Shown: piece by piece, positions 48,996 to 61,600 of the stretch | How positions within the stretch are numbered: position 1 is the first letter of the stretch | How the letters are laid out: each line of letters starts with the position of its first letter | NCBI RefSeq assembly: GCF_026210795.1 | Contig: NC_089430.1 | Location: 3,224,001 to 3,288,000, forward strand | DNA: 64,000 bases | Origin: Rhizophagus irregularis | Lineage: Eukaryota > Glomeromycota > Glomeromycetes > Glomerales > Glomeraceae | Reading direction: 5' to 3' | The notes under the pieces: generated by a model | The model's database searches: none | What the model was told of the DNA's origin: nothing | Seen by the model: the letters and a program-made list of their open reading frames with translations, nothing else | Program-made: the position numbers and the translations under genes

Positions 48996-51239
48996 TCAAT
49001 GCCCAATATTTTCCCAATTAGAGTCATCAAATGCATTTTCTTTATCAATTATATAATATCTATTATCTATTTTAGCAAAACCTATACAATGATCTAAATA
49101 TCTTACATCGATAAATTCTTTTGATCTGAATTGAGTAAAATGTTTACATCCATATTCATCTTCTACAATTTTTGATGTTAATTGTACATAGGCTAACATG
49201 TAAACCTGATGGTTGAATTCATGGACAAGATAATAATTTACGATTCCATATATATCTACAATAACGAGTTGAGGAGGCGCATTGGATCTGTGGGCAAGTT
49301 TATCTATTGTGCGTCTTATCTAAAAATATTTATAAATAAAATATAAAATCAATATTAAAATTATATCAAAAAAATAGCAATGATAGTAATCAAAGATTAT
49401 AAATTTTACCTGAGCACAATAATTATTTCTTGCAATTTTATTATTTCTTTTTATACAACAGCTATTAATATATTGTCCATCTGAAGTTCTTAATCTTCCA
49501 TATCTTACACCATAATTATTAACCTCCTAAAAAACGAAATTATTTTGTTATTGTAATGATGAATTTAAAATTAAATAAAATAAAGCTTTATATTACCATT
49601 TCTAAATCATTATGATTTATATTGCTTGATCCTTCGTAAAATTTAATCAGATGTTTGTGTTCTTGGCTTAGCAGAGAATATTGAGTAGAAGGGGAATAAA
49701 ATTCTTCTTCATACCCTTCAGTACTAAAGACCCGTTCCTTACTCCATTGTTTTAGCGGTTTTTCTTTGAAAATAGCTTTTGAGATAGAAAAAAATGGTAA
49801 CATATAAAATTGCTGTAACAAAGTAAGCATATTTGCAAGGTTGCTATATGGCTTGATCTTTGATTTAATGAGTGGTTGTAATATACCACACACCCTTTCC
49901 ATAGGAAACTGCCAATGGGTCCAACTAGGGCCACAATATTTAATAGAATCTGCTACATGTAAGAGGTAATGGAAACTTATCTTACATGCTGCTAAACGTT
50001 GGCCATTGTTCTGATAATACTCTCTAAAATAATTAATCATTATTTTAATTATTATACAATTATAAATTATAAGACAGAAATCATTACCTTTCATAATAAT
50101 CTGAAAATTTTTTAAGCAAAATTTGTACATCATCAATTTGTTCTTCAGATATTTCAGGTTCTAAACAAAGCTTTACAGCCTTCACAAAGTTTGCCCATCC
50201 TTGAAGATGCCTATTATGTAACGAAAAGTAAAATTTACTTTTTGATTAGTTAAAAAAATTTAAAAATGTATTAATTTAACTTTTTACTTTTTATTAAAAT
50301 ACCTTTTATCCAGATACACCTTTAGTAATGGTAATGAAAATAAAATTATCCAATTTCTCCATTCTACCGCTTTGTAACCATTATGATATTTAAATATGTT
50401 ACGTGGAGGGCGACCAATTTCAATAGGCATATTTTTTTTTACTTTTTCCATTTGTATGCCAATACTTTTCCACTGTGATTTTGATAACTCATAATCACTA
50501 GACAATAATAGATTGTTATAAAAAAATTTTCCACTCCAATGTGCATACATTGACGGTGCTACATTCTCGAAGAATAAATGCATTATATTTGTTGGGAAAG
50601 ACCATGGAAATAATAATATTTGTTTTAACAATTCACTGGACCCTTTAATTCCTGTATAGTAAAGTAATAATAATTAATACAGAGATGTAAGTATACTTTT
50701 ACTTTTTTTCTCAAGAAAATCATACCTGTTTCTCTGATCATTTCATCTTTTCGATCTTTATTCGTTTCTTTTTCAATTAATTTTCCCATATTGATCGTGT
50801 CATCATGATTTCTTATATTGCAAAAAGCAGATGATGGATAGTATATGTGTTTATTTGATGAGTGACAAGTCCCTTTTATTATACAAAAACGACAACCTTT
50901 ATACGAATTGTATCCAGAGAGGTTTAAGCTTTTGCTTAACGCTGGAACATCCCCGTCCATGTTAATAAATGTGCGCGTAAAATAAAAGGTTCATTTATTC
51001 GTCCATCTATACATTGAACTCCTTCTATAATATTTAACAAAATAAAATTTCAATTATAGAAAAAATACATTTTTATTAGATATTAAAATTAGCTATACCT
51101 TCAAGTTCTTGTAATTCTTTTATAAGAGGGCATAAAAAAGAATTAAAATTCTTTGGCGAACGGGGACCTGGTATTATCATTGTTACCAGTAGATTTTCTT
51201 TTTTTACACGAATAGAAGGATGAAGATTATTATTTATTC
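48996..51239 (-). pseudogene. Second Tnp2/CACTA-like transposase gene, 5'-truncated
   Basis: Seven exons with GT..AG borders are readable: 51,239-51,099, 51,024-50,726, 50,651-50,303, 50,210-50,088, 50,023-49,597, 49,526-49,410 and 49,319-48,996. The order of motifs fits Tnp2: a GDVPALSK-like stretch, SGYNSYKGCRFCIIKGTC, LLFPWSFPTNIMHLFFENV, YHNGYKAVEWRNWIILFSLP, CKISFHYLLHVADSIKYCGP, HWQFPMERVCGILQP, and a C-terminal domain to the natural stop. It is clearly diverged from the copy at 2,222. Defects are loss of everything upstream of 51,239, where the R1 repeat begins, and a one-base deletion at the GDVPA motif (about 50,965). Otherwise the exons are open, so it decayed later or slower than the first copy. 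Confidence 0.8.
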
Positions 51240-51240
51240 A

Positions 51241-52780
51241 TCAGGAAATTATATAGTGCAAAAAGTTGCGCAAGTTTACACATCATAATATTTCGTAAGC
51301 TTCCAGACCCGCCGCAAGTTTGCGTAAGCGTAATATTTTGTAACTTTTTAAAATATTTCGAAATATTACGATATGCAAAGCTTCGTAATTTTACGATTTG
51401 TAATATTCCGTAATTTTGCGGTTCGCAATATTTCGTAATTTTACATAATATTTCGTAAGTTTTCAGACCCGCCGCAAGTTTGCGTAAGCGTAATATTTTG
51501 TAACTTTTTAAAATATTTCGAAATATTACTGTATGCAAGGCTTCGTAATTTTACGATTCGTAATATTCCGTAATTTTAATGCGTAATACTTCGCAACTTT
51601 TTAAAATATTTCAAAATTCTATGATGCGTAATGTTTCATAATTTGACGATTCGTAATATTCTGTGATTTTACACAACTTAATATTTCGTAATATTTCAAA
51701 ATATTTCGATAAATAATACTTCATTTTCTGTACTATAAGTTTATATAATGTATGTTTTATTAGATATAATCATAAAAAATTACAAGTATTTATTAATATA
51801 TACAGAATACATAAAAGTAAAAAAAAGAAAGAGTAGAGTAACAATATTATTAGAAGTAAAAAGAAGAGAAACAGCTAGTATTAGATATAAAGATAAAAGA
51901 AATATTGTTATTATTGTTAGTATTAAAGTAAAAAGAGTTAAAGAAACAGTAAAAGGAGTAAAAGAAACATGGATATTATCGTTAGTATTAAAGTACAAGT
52001 AAAAAGAAATAAAGGAAACGTAGATAGTATTGTTAGTATTACGACATAAAGTAACAAAGAGGTAAAAAAAAACGCGTTAATATTAAAATAATTAGTATTA
52101 ATAAATAAATATTTCTATACCTGCAAAGTAATTGAACAAAAGAATAAAGAAATAAAGAGAAAGAAAAAAATAAACATGTTGTTAGTATTGTTAGTATCGT
52201 TAGTATTAAAGTACAAGTAAAAAGGAATAAAGGAAACATGGATATTATTGTTAGTATTACGATACAAAATAACAAAGAGGTAAAAAAAAATGAAAATAAT
52301 TAGTATTAATAAACAAATATTTCTATACCTGCAAAGCAATAAATTATGAAATATATGTAAATATATTGTATATAATTAAAGAAATAATAGAAAGAAGAGA
52401 CAAAAAAATTAAAAATATTGAACAAAAGAATAAAGAAATAAGAAACAAAAATAAATAAGACAAAAACGCGTGCATGATTAAATGATTAAATGATTAAATC
52501 ACATGCAAGGATCAGCCTAATTTGATTGGCTAGAAAATACGATATCGTAAAATTACGGAAATCCGCATTTTAAAAAATCACAGAAATTGTATATGCACAA
52601 TTACTAAATATTATCCCCTCGTGATAAATTAAAAATTATCAACACAAATTCAACACAAATTTAACAAATTTAACGAAATTTGGCCAAAATTAACAAATTT
52701 TTACCAGAATTATCAACACAAATTGAACACAAATTGAACACAAATTTCAGCCACGATTTATTTATGTCACACCCGTGTTG
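51241..52780 (+). repeat. R1 dispersed repeat, copy 2 (opposite orientation to copy 1)
   Basis: Starts TCAGGAAATTATATAGTGCA and matches the reverse complement of 29,960-31,557. It includes the palindromic CGTAATATTTCG words, the A-rich segment and CTAATTTGATTGGCTAGAAA. It lacks the hAT MITE found in copy 1. The AACACAAATT block at 52,610-52,780 runs in the same direction as in copy 1 although the rest is inverted. Open frames within it are low-complexity by-products. Confidence 0.8.
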
Positions 52781-52870
52781 TTAAGAATTAATAACCATTT
52801 TATTTATTAAAACTATATTAATTATGGTAAAAAAAATGCTATTACGTGTGATATATATAAAAAATAATAT

Positions 52871-54290
52871 TTATTTCCTATGCAACCCATAATTCTCTAA
52901 TAAACTATTTACATACCGACCTTCCTCCTCCGTGTTATAAGAGTCAATAGAAAGTATATCATCATCAGCTATGCCATCATTGGCCGCACCATCATTGGCC
53001 GCACCATCGTTGGCCGCATCATCGTTAGCCGCACCATCGTTAGGCCTACCATCGTTAGTCACACCATCATCAGCCGCACCTGCTCTATCATCAGCTGCTC
53101 TATCACCACCATCATCTACATCATTACCATCATGAGAATCATCGTCCGAATGTGTAAATTTATCCCTATTTTCCAACTTTTGCTAAAAATCAATAAATAA
53201 ATAAATAAACTGTAATTCAAATAATTCACATTTTGCAAATTGTAAATTAAAAACTTACTAAGTTGTTGATTATCTTCGACTTCATTATACTTTCGCTCAT
53301 TTGAATGTTTTGATTATTAGGATTTAAGTACGTTTCACATATGCTAATCGCATACGCTATTTGTGTTTTTGAATGATTTTTATTTTCTTTTCGCAACTTA
53401 TCAATTATCAGCGACATATATGTCGTAGGTTGCCCATCTTTAACCTTTTTAAATAGGTTGTTGTAACATCTTTTCACCTCCGCCTTACTCTTCCATTTCT
53501 GAATCTTTGACGGACTAGCCTGAGTGTTAATAGACGGTAATTTATGCCCAGTCGCTTCGAAAACAGAATACATAACGTCTTTAACTCTAGACGTGAACGT
53601 CCTCGTATGCTTCTATGTTGTTGTACTAACTATTAAAAAAAAATGTTAGTATGAAATTTAATAAAATTCATAATTGCTTTAACTTACAGTCGGGGCAATT
53701 TTTTTTTCGAAAAAAATAATCCATTGATTTTTTTTGAACTGGCGCATAAATTCCAGATTTTCATCTTTTAAATATTTTTTGGTAGCGAATTTGTACTCGT
53801 CTTGCGAAGGATAAACAAAATTTTCAAATAAAATTTTCGACACCTTCTTAACGAGCTCCTAATCAAACGAGGTTAGCATTTCAGGTTTACATTAAATAAT
53901 ATTCATCTTTATTACCTTTACATACTCCGGATCTATTGTATTATTATTATTTTTGTTATTATCGTTGAGCTTTTTTTCTATGCTCGAGAGACGGGTTTCG
54001 AGATTTTTTTGTCCGGTGATAAGAACTTCAAGCTTAGAAATTATCTGCGAATTGGTTCTTAATAGTTTTTCTATTGTTTTTTTATTAACTTTAACAATAA
54101 AATATAATTTAACTATATATTATATAATTTTTTTTATAAAGAATATGATACATATCATGTCATATATACCATCAACGCTATCATCGGATATTCTCACTCG
54201 CTTCTTCAGCTTCGCTACCCTCAGTACTACGTTTTGAAAATCTTTCGTTATCGTCAATTCTTCGTTTCGCCGTGCTTTGTAGCTTTAGAA
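52871..54290 (-). pseudogene. Hypothetical lineage-type gene with coiled coil and NDGA repeats, decayed
   Basis: Exon-like blocks with GT..AG borders: an N-terminal Ser/Glu-rich part (about 54,290-54,190); a coiled-coil exon (KKTIEKLLRTNSQIISKLEV, about 54,090-53,920); an exon with FENFVYPSQDEYKFATKKYL and FFEKKIAPT (about 53,862-53,692); one with VMYSVFEATGHKLPSIN and AISICETYLNPNNQ (to 53,259); and a last exon (53,182-52,871) with an Asp/Asn/Ala repeat. In-frame stops occur near 54,190 and 53,605. The order coiled coil, then FETSVYPS-like segment, then YLNPN near the end recalls a repeated hypothetical family of Rhizophagus with no known function. It may be an accessory gene of a mobile element. 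Confidence 0.5.
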
Positions 54291-54299
54291 TTATGATAA

Positions 54300-54927
54300 T
54301 AAATTTGAAACGAAAATATGAGAAAAAGGAGGAAATATATGAGAAAAAAGAGGAAATATATGAGAAAAAGGTGAACTAGAAAATTCGAAAAGGATGAGGA
54401 AAAAGGGGGAAATACATGAATCAGAAATTCAGAAAAAGGAGGCAAGCTGTCGTAAGGTAATTTCCGCCATTCTAACTAAAAAGAAAAAAAACTTGCGAAA
54501 TATTGCGAAAAATGGATGAACTAATGCGAAATATTACGAAAAATGAATGTACTAATGCAAAAATTTTGCATCGTGATATTACGAAAAAATATTGTAACAC
54601 TTTCATAAGAGAACTTTAAAAAAAACTCTCGTAAAAGCACATAGTACAATCGAAATATTAATCAAATCTAATTTATAAAAAAATAACATGTTACACATGT
54701 TGGGGCTTTTATGCATGGAAAAAAAAGTTGCAGCCAGTGAACTCATTTGGCTGATCAGATTGATAGTGATCTTGGCCGCTTATAACCTGATTATCGCATA
54801 AATTTGTGGCCGATCATCCGTCCATTATTGTAAAAGCGATTTGCCGTGTTAAGCCAATAAATTTGCGGCTGATTATCAGATGATTAGCCGATTGAATAAG
54901 CCATCCGAATTCTTACAGCCCGTTACA
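54300..54927. other. AT-rich spacer
   Basis: Purine-rich repeats of GAGAAAAAGGAGGAAATAT (54,318-54,420), then ATATTACGAAAAAT words similar to R1 (54,495-54,600). No gene seen. Confidence 0.4.
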
Positions 54928-55138
54928 GCAAATTCAAAATATGCGAAACACTCAGCACTTTTGCTGTCGATTCACTTGGCAGGTTGCCGGCAAATTGAAA
55001 TAGTAAATAAAATAATAAACAATATTTATATGGTACATCATAGACTTGTTACATTTATTTTTAGATTTGCCAATCCACGAACTCGGCAAGTTCCCGACAG
55101 CAAAATTGCTGAGTGTTTCGCATATTTTAAATTTTGCT
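54928..55138. mobile_element. Foldback element
   Basis: Arms of about 43 bp (54,928-54,970 and 55,095-55,138) are inverted copies of ATATGCGAAACACTCAGCA followed by (C/A)TTTTGCTGTCG, with an AT-rich loop. Outside, ATTCTTACAGCC occurs on both sides (about 54,909 and 55,190) in direct orientation. An open frame through the loop is incidental. Confidence 0.65.
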
Positions 55139-57239
55139 ATAATGCGTAAAATTGCGAATGATTCCGCGATATTAGCCACCAGATTCTTACAGCCAGTTCC
55201 ATTCATTAATGCGTAAATTTGCGTAGTCGTGTCTATTCAAATAACTCAATCAATTGTAATCCATTCAATTAATTCATTAAATTTTTACAATGAATTTGCA
55301 ATATAATTTTATTAGCACACATAATCTCATATAAATTAAATAGTGAATTGATACTTTTCATTAAATTTGACGCGTTAATTTAGTAACATGAGTTTCAAAT
55401 GCCCCCTTTGTATGCGAATATTCAGTCAACGCTTTGCATATACTCAACACGCCCAAAAATGCTTAAAAAATGTAGAAGTAGAAGTAGAAGATGATGATGA
55501 TAATAATGATAGTGAAAAATATAGCAGTGAAATGGATACAGAAGTAATCTAAGTAGTGAATATGAAAATGATAAAGTTGAGGTAATTATGTTATTCCAGA
55601 TTATTCTTTTTAAAGAAAAAGCTCAATAATTATGTTATTCCAGATTATTCTTTTTAAAGAAAAAGCTCAAATTATACTAACTCATTTTGGTTTATAATTT
55701 TAGGTGGATGATGATAATAATGTACAAAATATGTCATTTGACAGTATTGGAAGTGCAATATCAGAGATGAGCCTTGAAGATAGTAACTTTGAAAATATAT
55801 TAGATTCATCTGAAGAGCCTGAAATTTTTGAAGAACCCAAAAATCTTAATACCAAAACTTGCACAGAATTTCCTAATGATGCTTATAAAGATCTAATGTT
55901 ATTAGTAACGAAATATAAAATAAACAATAAAGGTGGTAATGAAATAATACGTTTTTTTAATAAACATTCAAATCTTACAGAATCACCATTACCAAAAAAT
56001 ATTGAACAGGGACGAGCATTTATGAATAATATGCAGTTTTCTAATTTAGAATTTAGTAAAGTTCTTATAACAAAACATAAGGATAAAGATTATTTTCTTT
56101 ATTATCAAAACTTAATACAGTGCATCAAAAATATCTTAACTGTTCCTGACATAACACAAAATTTTGCGCTATCTTACGAAAACTATGAGGTAAATAGTAA
56201 ATATTAGTTAATTCAATAATTTAAATAATATTTATTTTAATTTATTTATATTATTTTATAGTATAATAGAGAAAGTATTTACAGTGAACAAAACACTGGA
56301 AAATGGTGGAAAACTACGCAAGAATCCTTACCTACTGGTTCCAAATTATTATCAATTATTTTATATTCTGATGCAACAACTACAGATACATTAGGAAAAA
56401 GTCAATTGCATCCAATATCAATCGCTGCGCATGTAATATGTAAATCATTTCTATATTAACGAAAATTTGTGTAACCGTAATTGAGTTACTTCATTTTATG
56501 ATTTAACGTCAATTTTAATATACTACGCCCATACTGATTAAGTAATTTGGTAGATCATCATGTGATCTACTAATTTTACAAAATAAATTTCCTTTTTTCG
56601 CAATTTTTTTTTTTTGCATTTACAAGAAATTCGTCTTAAAAAAACGCGTTTTTTTGAGATCCTTTTAAAAATAAGAAAGAAAATACGGTTTTAGCAACTG
56701 AAATATATGTAATTTTACGAGAAAAAAAAAGATTTTCTAAGCTTGTAATATTGGTTGCTCGGACAGTTTTTGCGTAAAATGCAAAAAATCGAATTTTCAC
56801 TATAAAAAGAAGCTTTTTCAAAAAGAGTGTATACATTTATCTTTATTAATTATCACTATATTCTTGTATATACAACTCTTTTTAATATATAATTGTTAAA
56901 TTTAATAGTACTTTCGGTCTATATTTATTACTAATTTTCTTTTCTTATTTTTTTAGTCATTATACTCAGTTTGGTTTTTCTGTTAAGGAAAAGGAATAAC
57001 AGTAAGCATTTTATTTAAACTACCGATTTATCTTTTTTTACTTATAGGTTAACAATAGTTAAATTGTATTAATTTTGTAGTCTACGGTTCGTTTTGAAGA
57101 GTCTAGTGATAGTAAAAGTAAGTTCTTGTATTTTCTTTCATTTCGTCTCCTAATTCGTTTCATTCGTATTTTATTTTTTTTTCTTATTCATTCCATTAGT
57201 TGAGTTAAACCTTTTTGCTTTTTTTATATTAATTTTTCG

Positions 57240-58450
57240 TCTTCTTTCTCATTAGGCTACTGTATCAGTTCGAAATGGGAGTTCATGGATCGGAGTGATC
57301 TATAATAAGACAAAGGATAAATAAAAAAAATTAAATAAACGAAATAAAAGAAAAAATATCCTTTTATTTTTCGTTCTTATTTTTTATTTTTTAGGCTACA
57401 ATCTGGGTCGAGACAGTGGTTCATGATCGGGTGAGTTCAATACCTTTTATTTTTTATTTTTTTTTCTTTAATTTTTAATTCGTCTACTTACTTTTGGATT
57501 TTTTTTTTATTTTAGGCTACAATTTAGTTCGGAATGGTGGTTCACAATCAAAGTTAATTTAAGACATATTCACTTTCTGGGAATTAATGAATCAAAAAGA
57601 ATATAAAAAAAAATTGATTGAGTGAAGAAGGAAAAACGGATAAAAATTCTTGAACTAACGAGACGGACAGCATATTTTGGGTCGGTCCTGATTGAAATGG
57701 CGGTTACGATCAAGGTGAGTTCATTATATTTATTCATTTATTTTAATTTTTTGTCTACTTTCTCACTTTCGTTCTTTCTCTTTATTTTAGGTTATAGTTA
57801 TGATGGAAATGGTGGTTCATGATCGGGTGAGCTCAATACCTTTTATCTTGAATTTTTTTCATTTAATTTACTTACTTTTCATTTTTCTTTTCATCTTCCT
57901 CTTTCTTATTTTGTTTTTTTTTATTTTAGGCTATGATTAATGGTGGTTCTGAGTTTAAGACATATTCACTTTCTGCGAACTAATGAATCAAAAAGAATAT
58001 TAAAAAAAATTGATTGGGTGAAGAAGGAAAACGAATAGAAATTTCTTGAGCTAACGAGACGAACGGCATATTTTAGGCGGTCCTAATTGAAGTGGCGGTT
58101 ATGGTCAAGGTGAGTTTAAAACATACTTTTCTTGATTCTTTTTTTCTCTTTTGTTTTTCGTTTTTTATTTATTCATTTATTTTAATTTTTTGTCTACTTT
58201 CTCACTTTCGTTCTTTCTCTTTATTTTAGGTAATAGTTATGATGGAAATGGCAGTTCATGCACCGGAAGTAATATACCCTGGTTATTTTATGTCGAATCT
58301 TCATCCGTTTTCGTTAAAATCAGAAATTCCGTGGGAATTACAACTAAAATGTAAATCTTATTTAAACTTTTTACATCTTTTTCCTTTTTATTTCTTTTAC
58401 TTACTTTCGTTTTGTTTTTTCGTCCTTACTTTCAGAATGCGAAAATTGAT
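57240..58450 (+). repeat. Series of repeated exon-like units bounded by splice-site motifs
   Basis: At 57,256, 57,395, 57,516, 57,791, 57,930 and 58,230 a polypyrimidine tract ending TTTTAG or TTAG is followed by GGYTA..AT..(A/G)TGG(T/C)GGTTCA-like sequence of about 35 bp. Several units are then followed by GGTGAGYTCA, a good donor. The words GYSYDGNGGS and YNLVRNGGS can be read in some units. A longer block of about 160 bp is duplicated (57,561-57,722 and 57,958-58,113). This could be a rapidly duplicating multi-exon gene coding a Gly-rich repeat or a satellite that happens to contain splice motifs. Confidence 0.5.
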
Positions 58451-58684
58451 GGATCAGGACTAAGCTGTAATGTGAAATATTTTGACTGTTGACTATTTAT
58501 CATAGTGCTCAACTTGAAATCTTACTAGCAACTAGTAATAATAGATTTATGTGATTCTTTATGGTAGTGAAAGATGAAAAGTGACGTTATTTTATTTAAT
58601 TTATTTAATTACCTGTTATTTTATAAAAAATTTAATTGATATAAATAAAGTATTTATTTAATTATTTTACTAAAAAAAACTCAA

Positions 58685-61600
58685 TTAACTATTTTTTTTT
58701 TGTGCATATCCCCATGCAGCCTTAACTTTCTTCTTTGTCCAATAATTTGGTGATAATTCTAAAAGTGAATCTAACACCTTTTCAATTTCTTCATTGCTAG
58801 GCTTTGGACTTTTAAAATAAGGCTTCAAAATAGACTTTTCTTCTTCTGTTGTTACATGCCGTGGTTTTTTGGGTTTTGCAGTAGTGGTGGTTGTGGTTGT
58901 GGTTGTGGTTGTGGTTGTGGTGGTAATGGCAGTGGATGATCCTGCTTCAGACTGAGGTGGACATTTTTTAGATGTACGCTCAGCATTTTTTATATCTTTT
59001 GTTTTAGTTATAACTACTTCTTTGGCTCTTCTTCCTTTTGTATTAATGGGATCAATTCTCAATACCTCTTGCCTGTAAATTTGCTTAAGTCTTTCTTTTC
59101 CTTTATCATAACATGAAAAGAGTTTGGTATAACCACTATCAGTTAATTCTATGCAATTTTGAAATAAAGGATGATTTGTTGGATTTGATGATTCAAATGC
59201 AACTAATAAAGAATTAACAAGAGCCCAAAATAATTCACGTCTTCCATTAACTGCTCGATCTTTTTTAGATACTGCTATATCACCTATAAATTCATTGAAA
59301 AGTAAATCCATTCTTTCTCGTTCTGCTTGAATGGCTTTTATCTGTCTTTTAAGATTCTCATCATTATAAACATTTCCTGTAATATTTTCTTTTATAAATT
59401 TAACGCCAAAAGTTTCAAGTGCCTCATCAAATGCATAAAAATGCCCTTCACGATTAATATTAACTGAAGGAGCAAATTCTAAAAGTGTACGAAGTTTAGG
59501 ATATTTGGCTAATATTGCAAGATAATTTACTGTTGATTTCATATAATTCATTTTTCCAGCTGAAGGAAATAAAGGAGCAAAAGCAGCAAGACATTGAATT
59601 TGAAGTAAAGAATTTCCAGTACGAATTCCTACTCTATGTCCCTTCCAATAACTTCCCCATTCAAAAAAATAATACCAAACTTTTAATAGATTATTATTAT
59701 TATTTAATATATTTTTAAAGGAAAGATTATTTTTCTTTGCATAAATGTTTAATGTACAACCAACTGCCCCCCATAGTAAATCAAGAACACGACAAGTTGA
59801 TCTATAATCTACAACTTGTTCTAACTTATCTAAAAATTTGACTCCAAGAAAAGCAGCAAAATTATAAATTCCATAACTTGAAAAAATAACTAATAATACA
59901 CTACACATGTCTTTACTAGTATGCCACTGGCCTAATAAGGGGCAAATTTTTGGATTACTTAAATGATATCGCATTACTCGTCGAAAAATTGCTTCATCAC
60001 AACATACATTAATACTTTCATCATTATTAATATTTAAATCAACAAAATATTGATCACATGCTTTTGCAATATCATTATCATTATTTGGATTTCCACCTGC
60101 TTCCAAAATAACTACATTTGCAGGTGGTAATGAATTTCCAGTATTATATATTTCTATAATTTTTTTGTTAATAATTTCTATATCAAAATTTTGATTCCAA
60201 CTTAATATATTTTCATTATTTAATTCCCATAAAAAAAAATTTTCAATAATTTTTCCAAAATTTTGTATTATTTCACTTGCATCTTGATTCTGTCCAAAAA
60301 TAAAAGTATTTTCTGATAATTCAACTAAATTATTAGAAATTGATGATAATTCAATAGGAAGAACAAATTGAAAAAGAAGGCGTAATGTTGCATGTGTAGA
60401 TAATCGTGTGACATCATAAATATTACCCCATGCAAAAGAATTTTGCTTAAAATCAATATTATCAATTACACATATATTCCAAATTTTTGATCCAGTAATT
60501 ATTCGAGATTGAGGATTTGATGTTAACATTCGAATATTTTCTAATTTTCTTTCATGAGAAATAGAATGTGATATAACGCTTACAGATTCAAGTACTTGAT
60601 GTAAAGATGAAAGAAGTCGTGGTTTTCGACATAAACTTGCTAATGATCGTGTAAGCCAAAAAGATGTATTAGTAAATCCCATCGTTAATATTATTGAACT
60701 AAGCATAGTACTTATTTTTTGAACTTTTTTTTGATTTACTTCTTTAGGTATATATTCTTTTTTTCTTGATTTAGCAACTACATTTGCCATTTGGCATCGA
60801 TTAAATAGTAATTTTTCAACTATTTCACTAAAAAGATTGTATAATTCAATAGGAATTGCATTTTGGTATTCATTTAATGATTGTGGATTTTCTAAAAGCA
60901 TTTTATTATTATGTAAAAGCTGACGATTTTTTAAAAGAAATTCAGCCAAATTGTTTCCAAATAAATAACAATTTTTAGAATTTAATTGGATAAAATCTTT
61001 GTTTAATTTAATATTATATAATTTAAAAATTAATTTAATTGCAAAAAGACTAGGAATTTTTGAAATCTTAGGAGTAGGTGATGATATATTTTTTTCTTGT
61101 GATGAATTATCTGTATTATTATTAGATGATTTTTGTAAAATTAAATTTGAATCTAATTGTTGAAGAGCAGGTGTAATTGTGGCTAAAACTTTTTCTTGAA
61201 ATTCTAAATCCCTTTCATGAGCTATTTGTAAAATCCAGTTAGCCATTAATTCTAATGATGTAGTTATTTCACCCAAATGAATTTTTGTTTCATCACAATG
61301 TAAAGATTTATAACCTCTTCCTGGTTTAATATATATCACTCGGTAAAAAACGGTCTATCCTACACATATCCTACACATATCTTACATATATCAAGTACTA
61401 GAAAATCATACACAAATAATACACATATCATACACATATCGGGTACTTATATATATAGTATACCTATCAGGTACCTGATATATGTATGATATATATATTA
61501 GTACCCGATATGTATATGATATGTGTATTATTTGTGTATGATTTTCTACATTTTAAGTACCCAATATGTGTAAGATATGTGTAGGATGAATCATTTTTTT

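Noticed and set aside
51241-52560. R1 as a Helitron (TC start, CTAG after a small hairpin, A/T insertion site)
   Set aside because: The TC start and a CTAG near GGCTAG exist, but the hairpin stem is only about four base pairs and the CTAG is not at a shared end of the copies.
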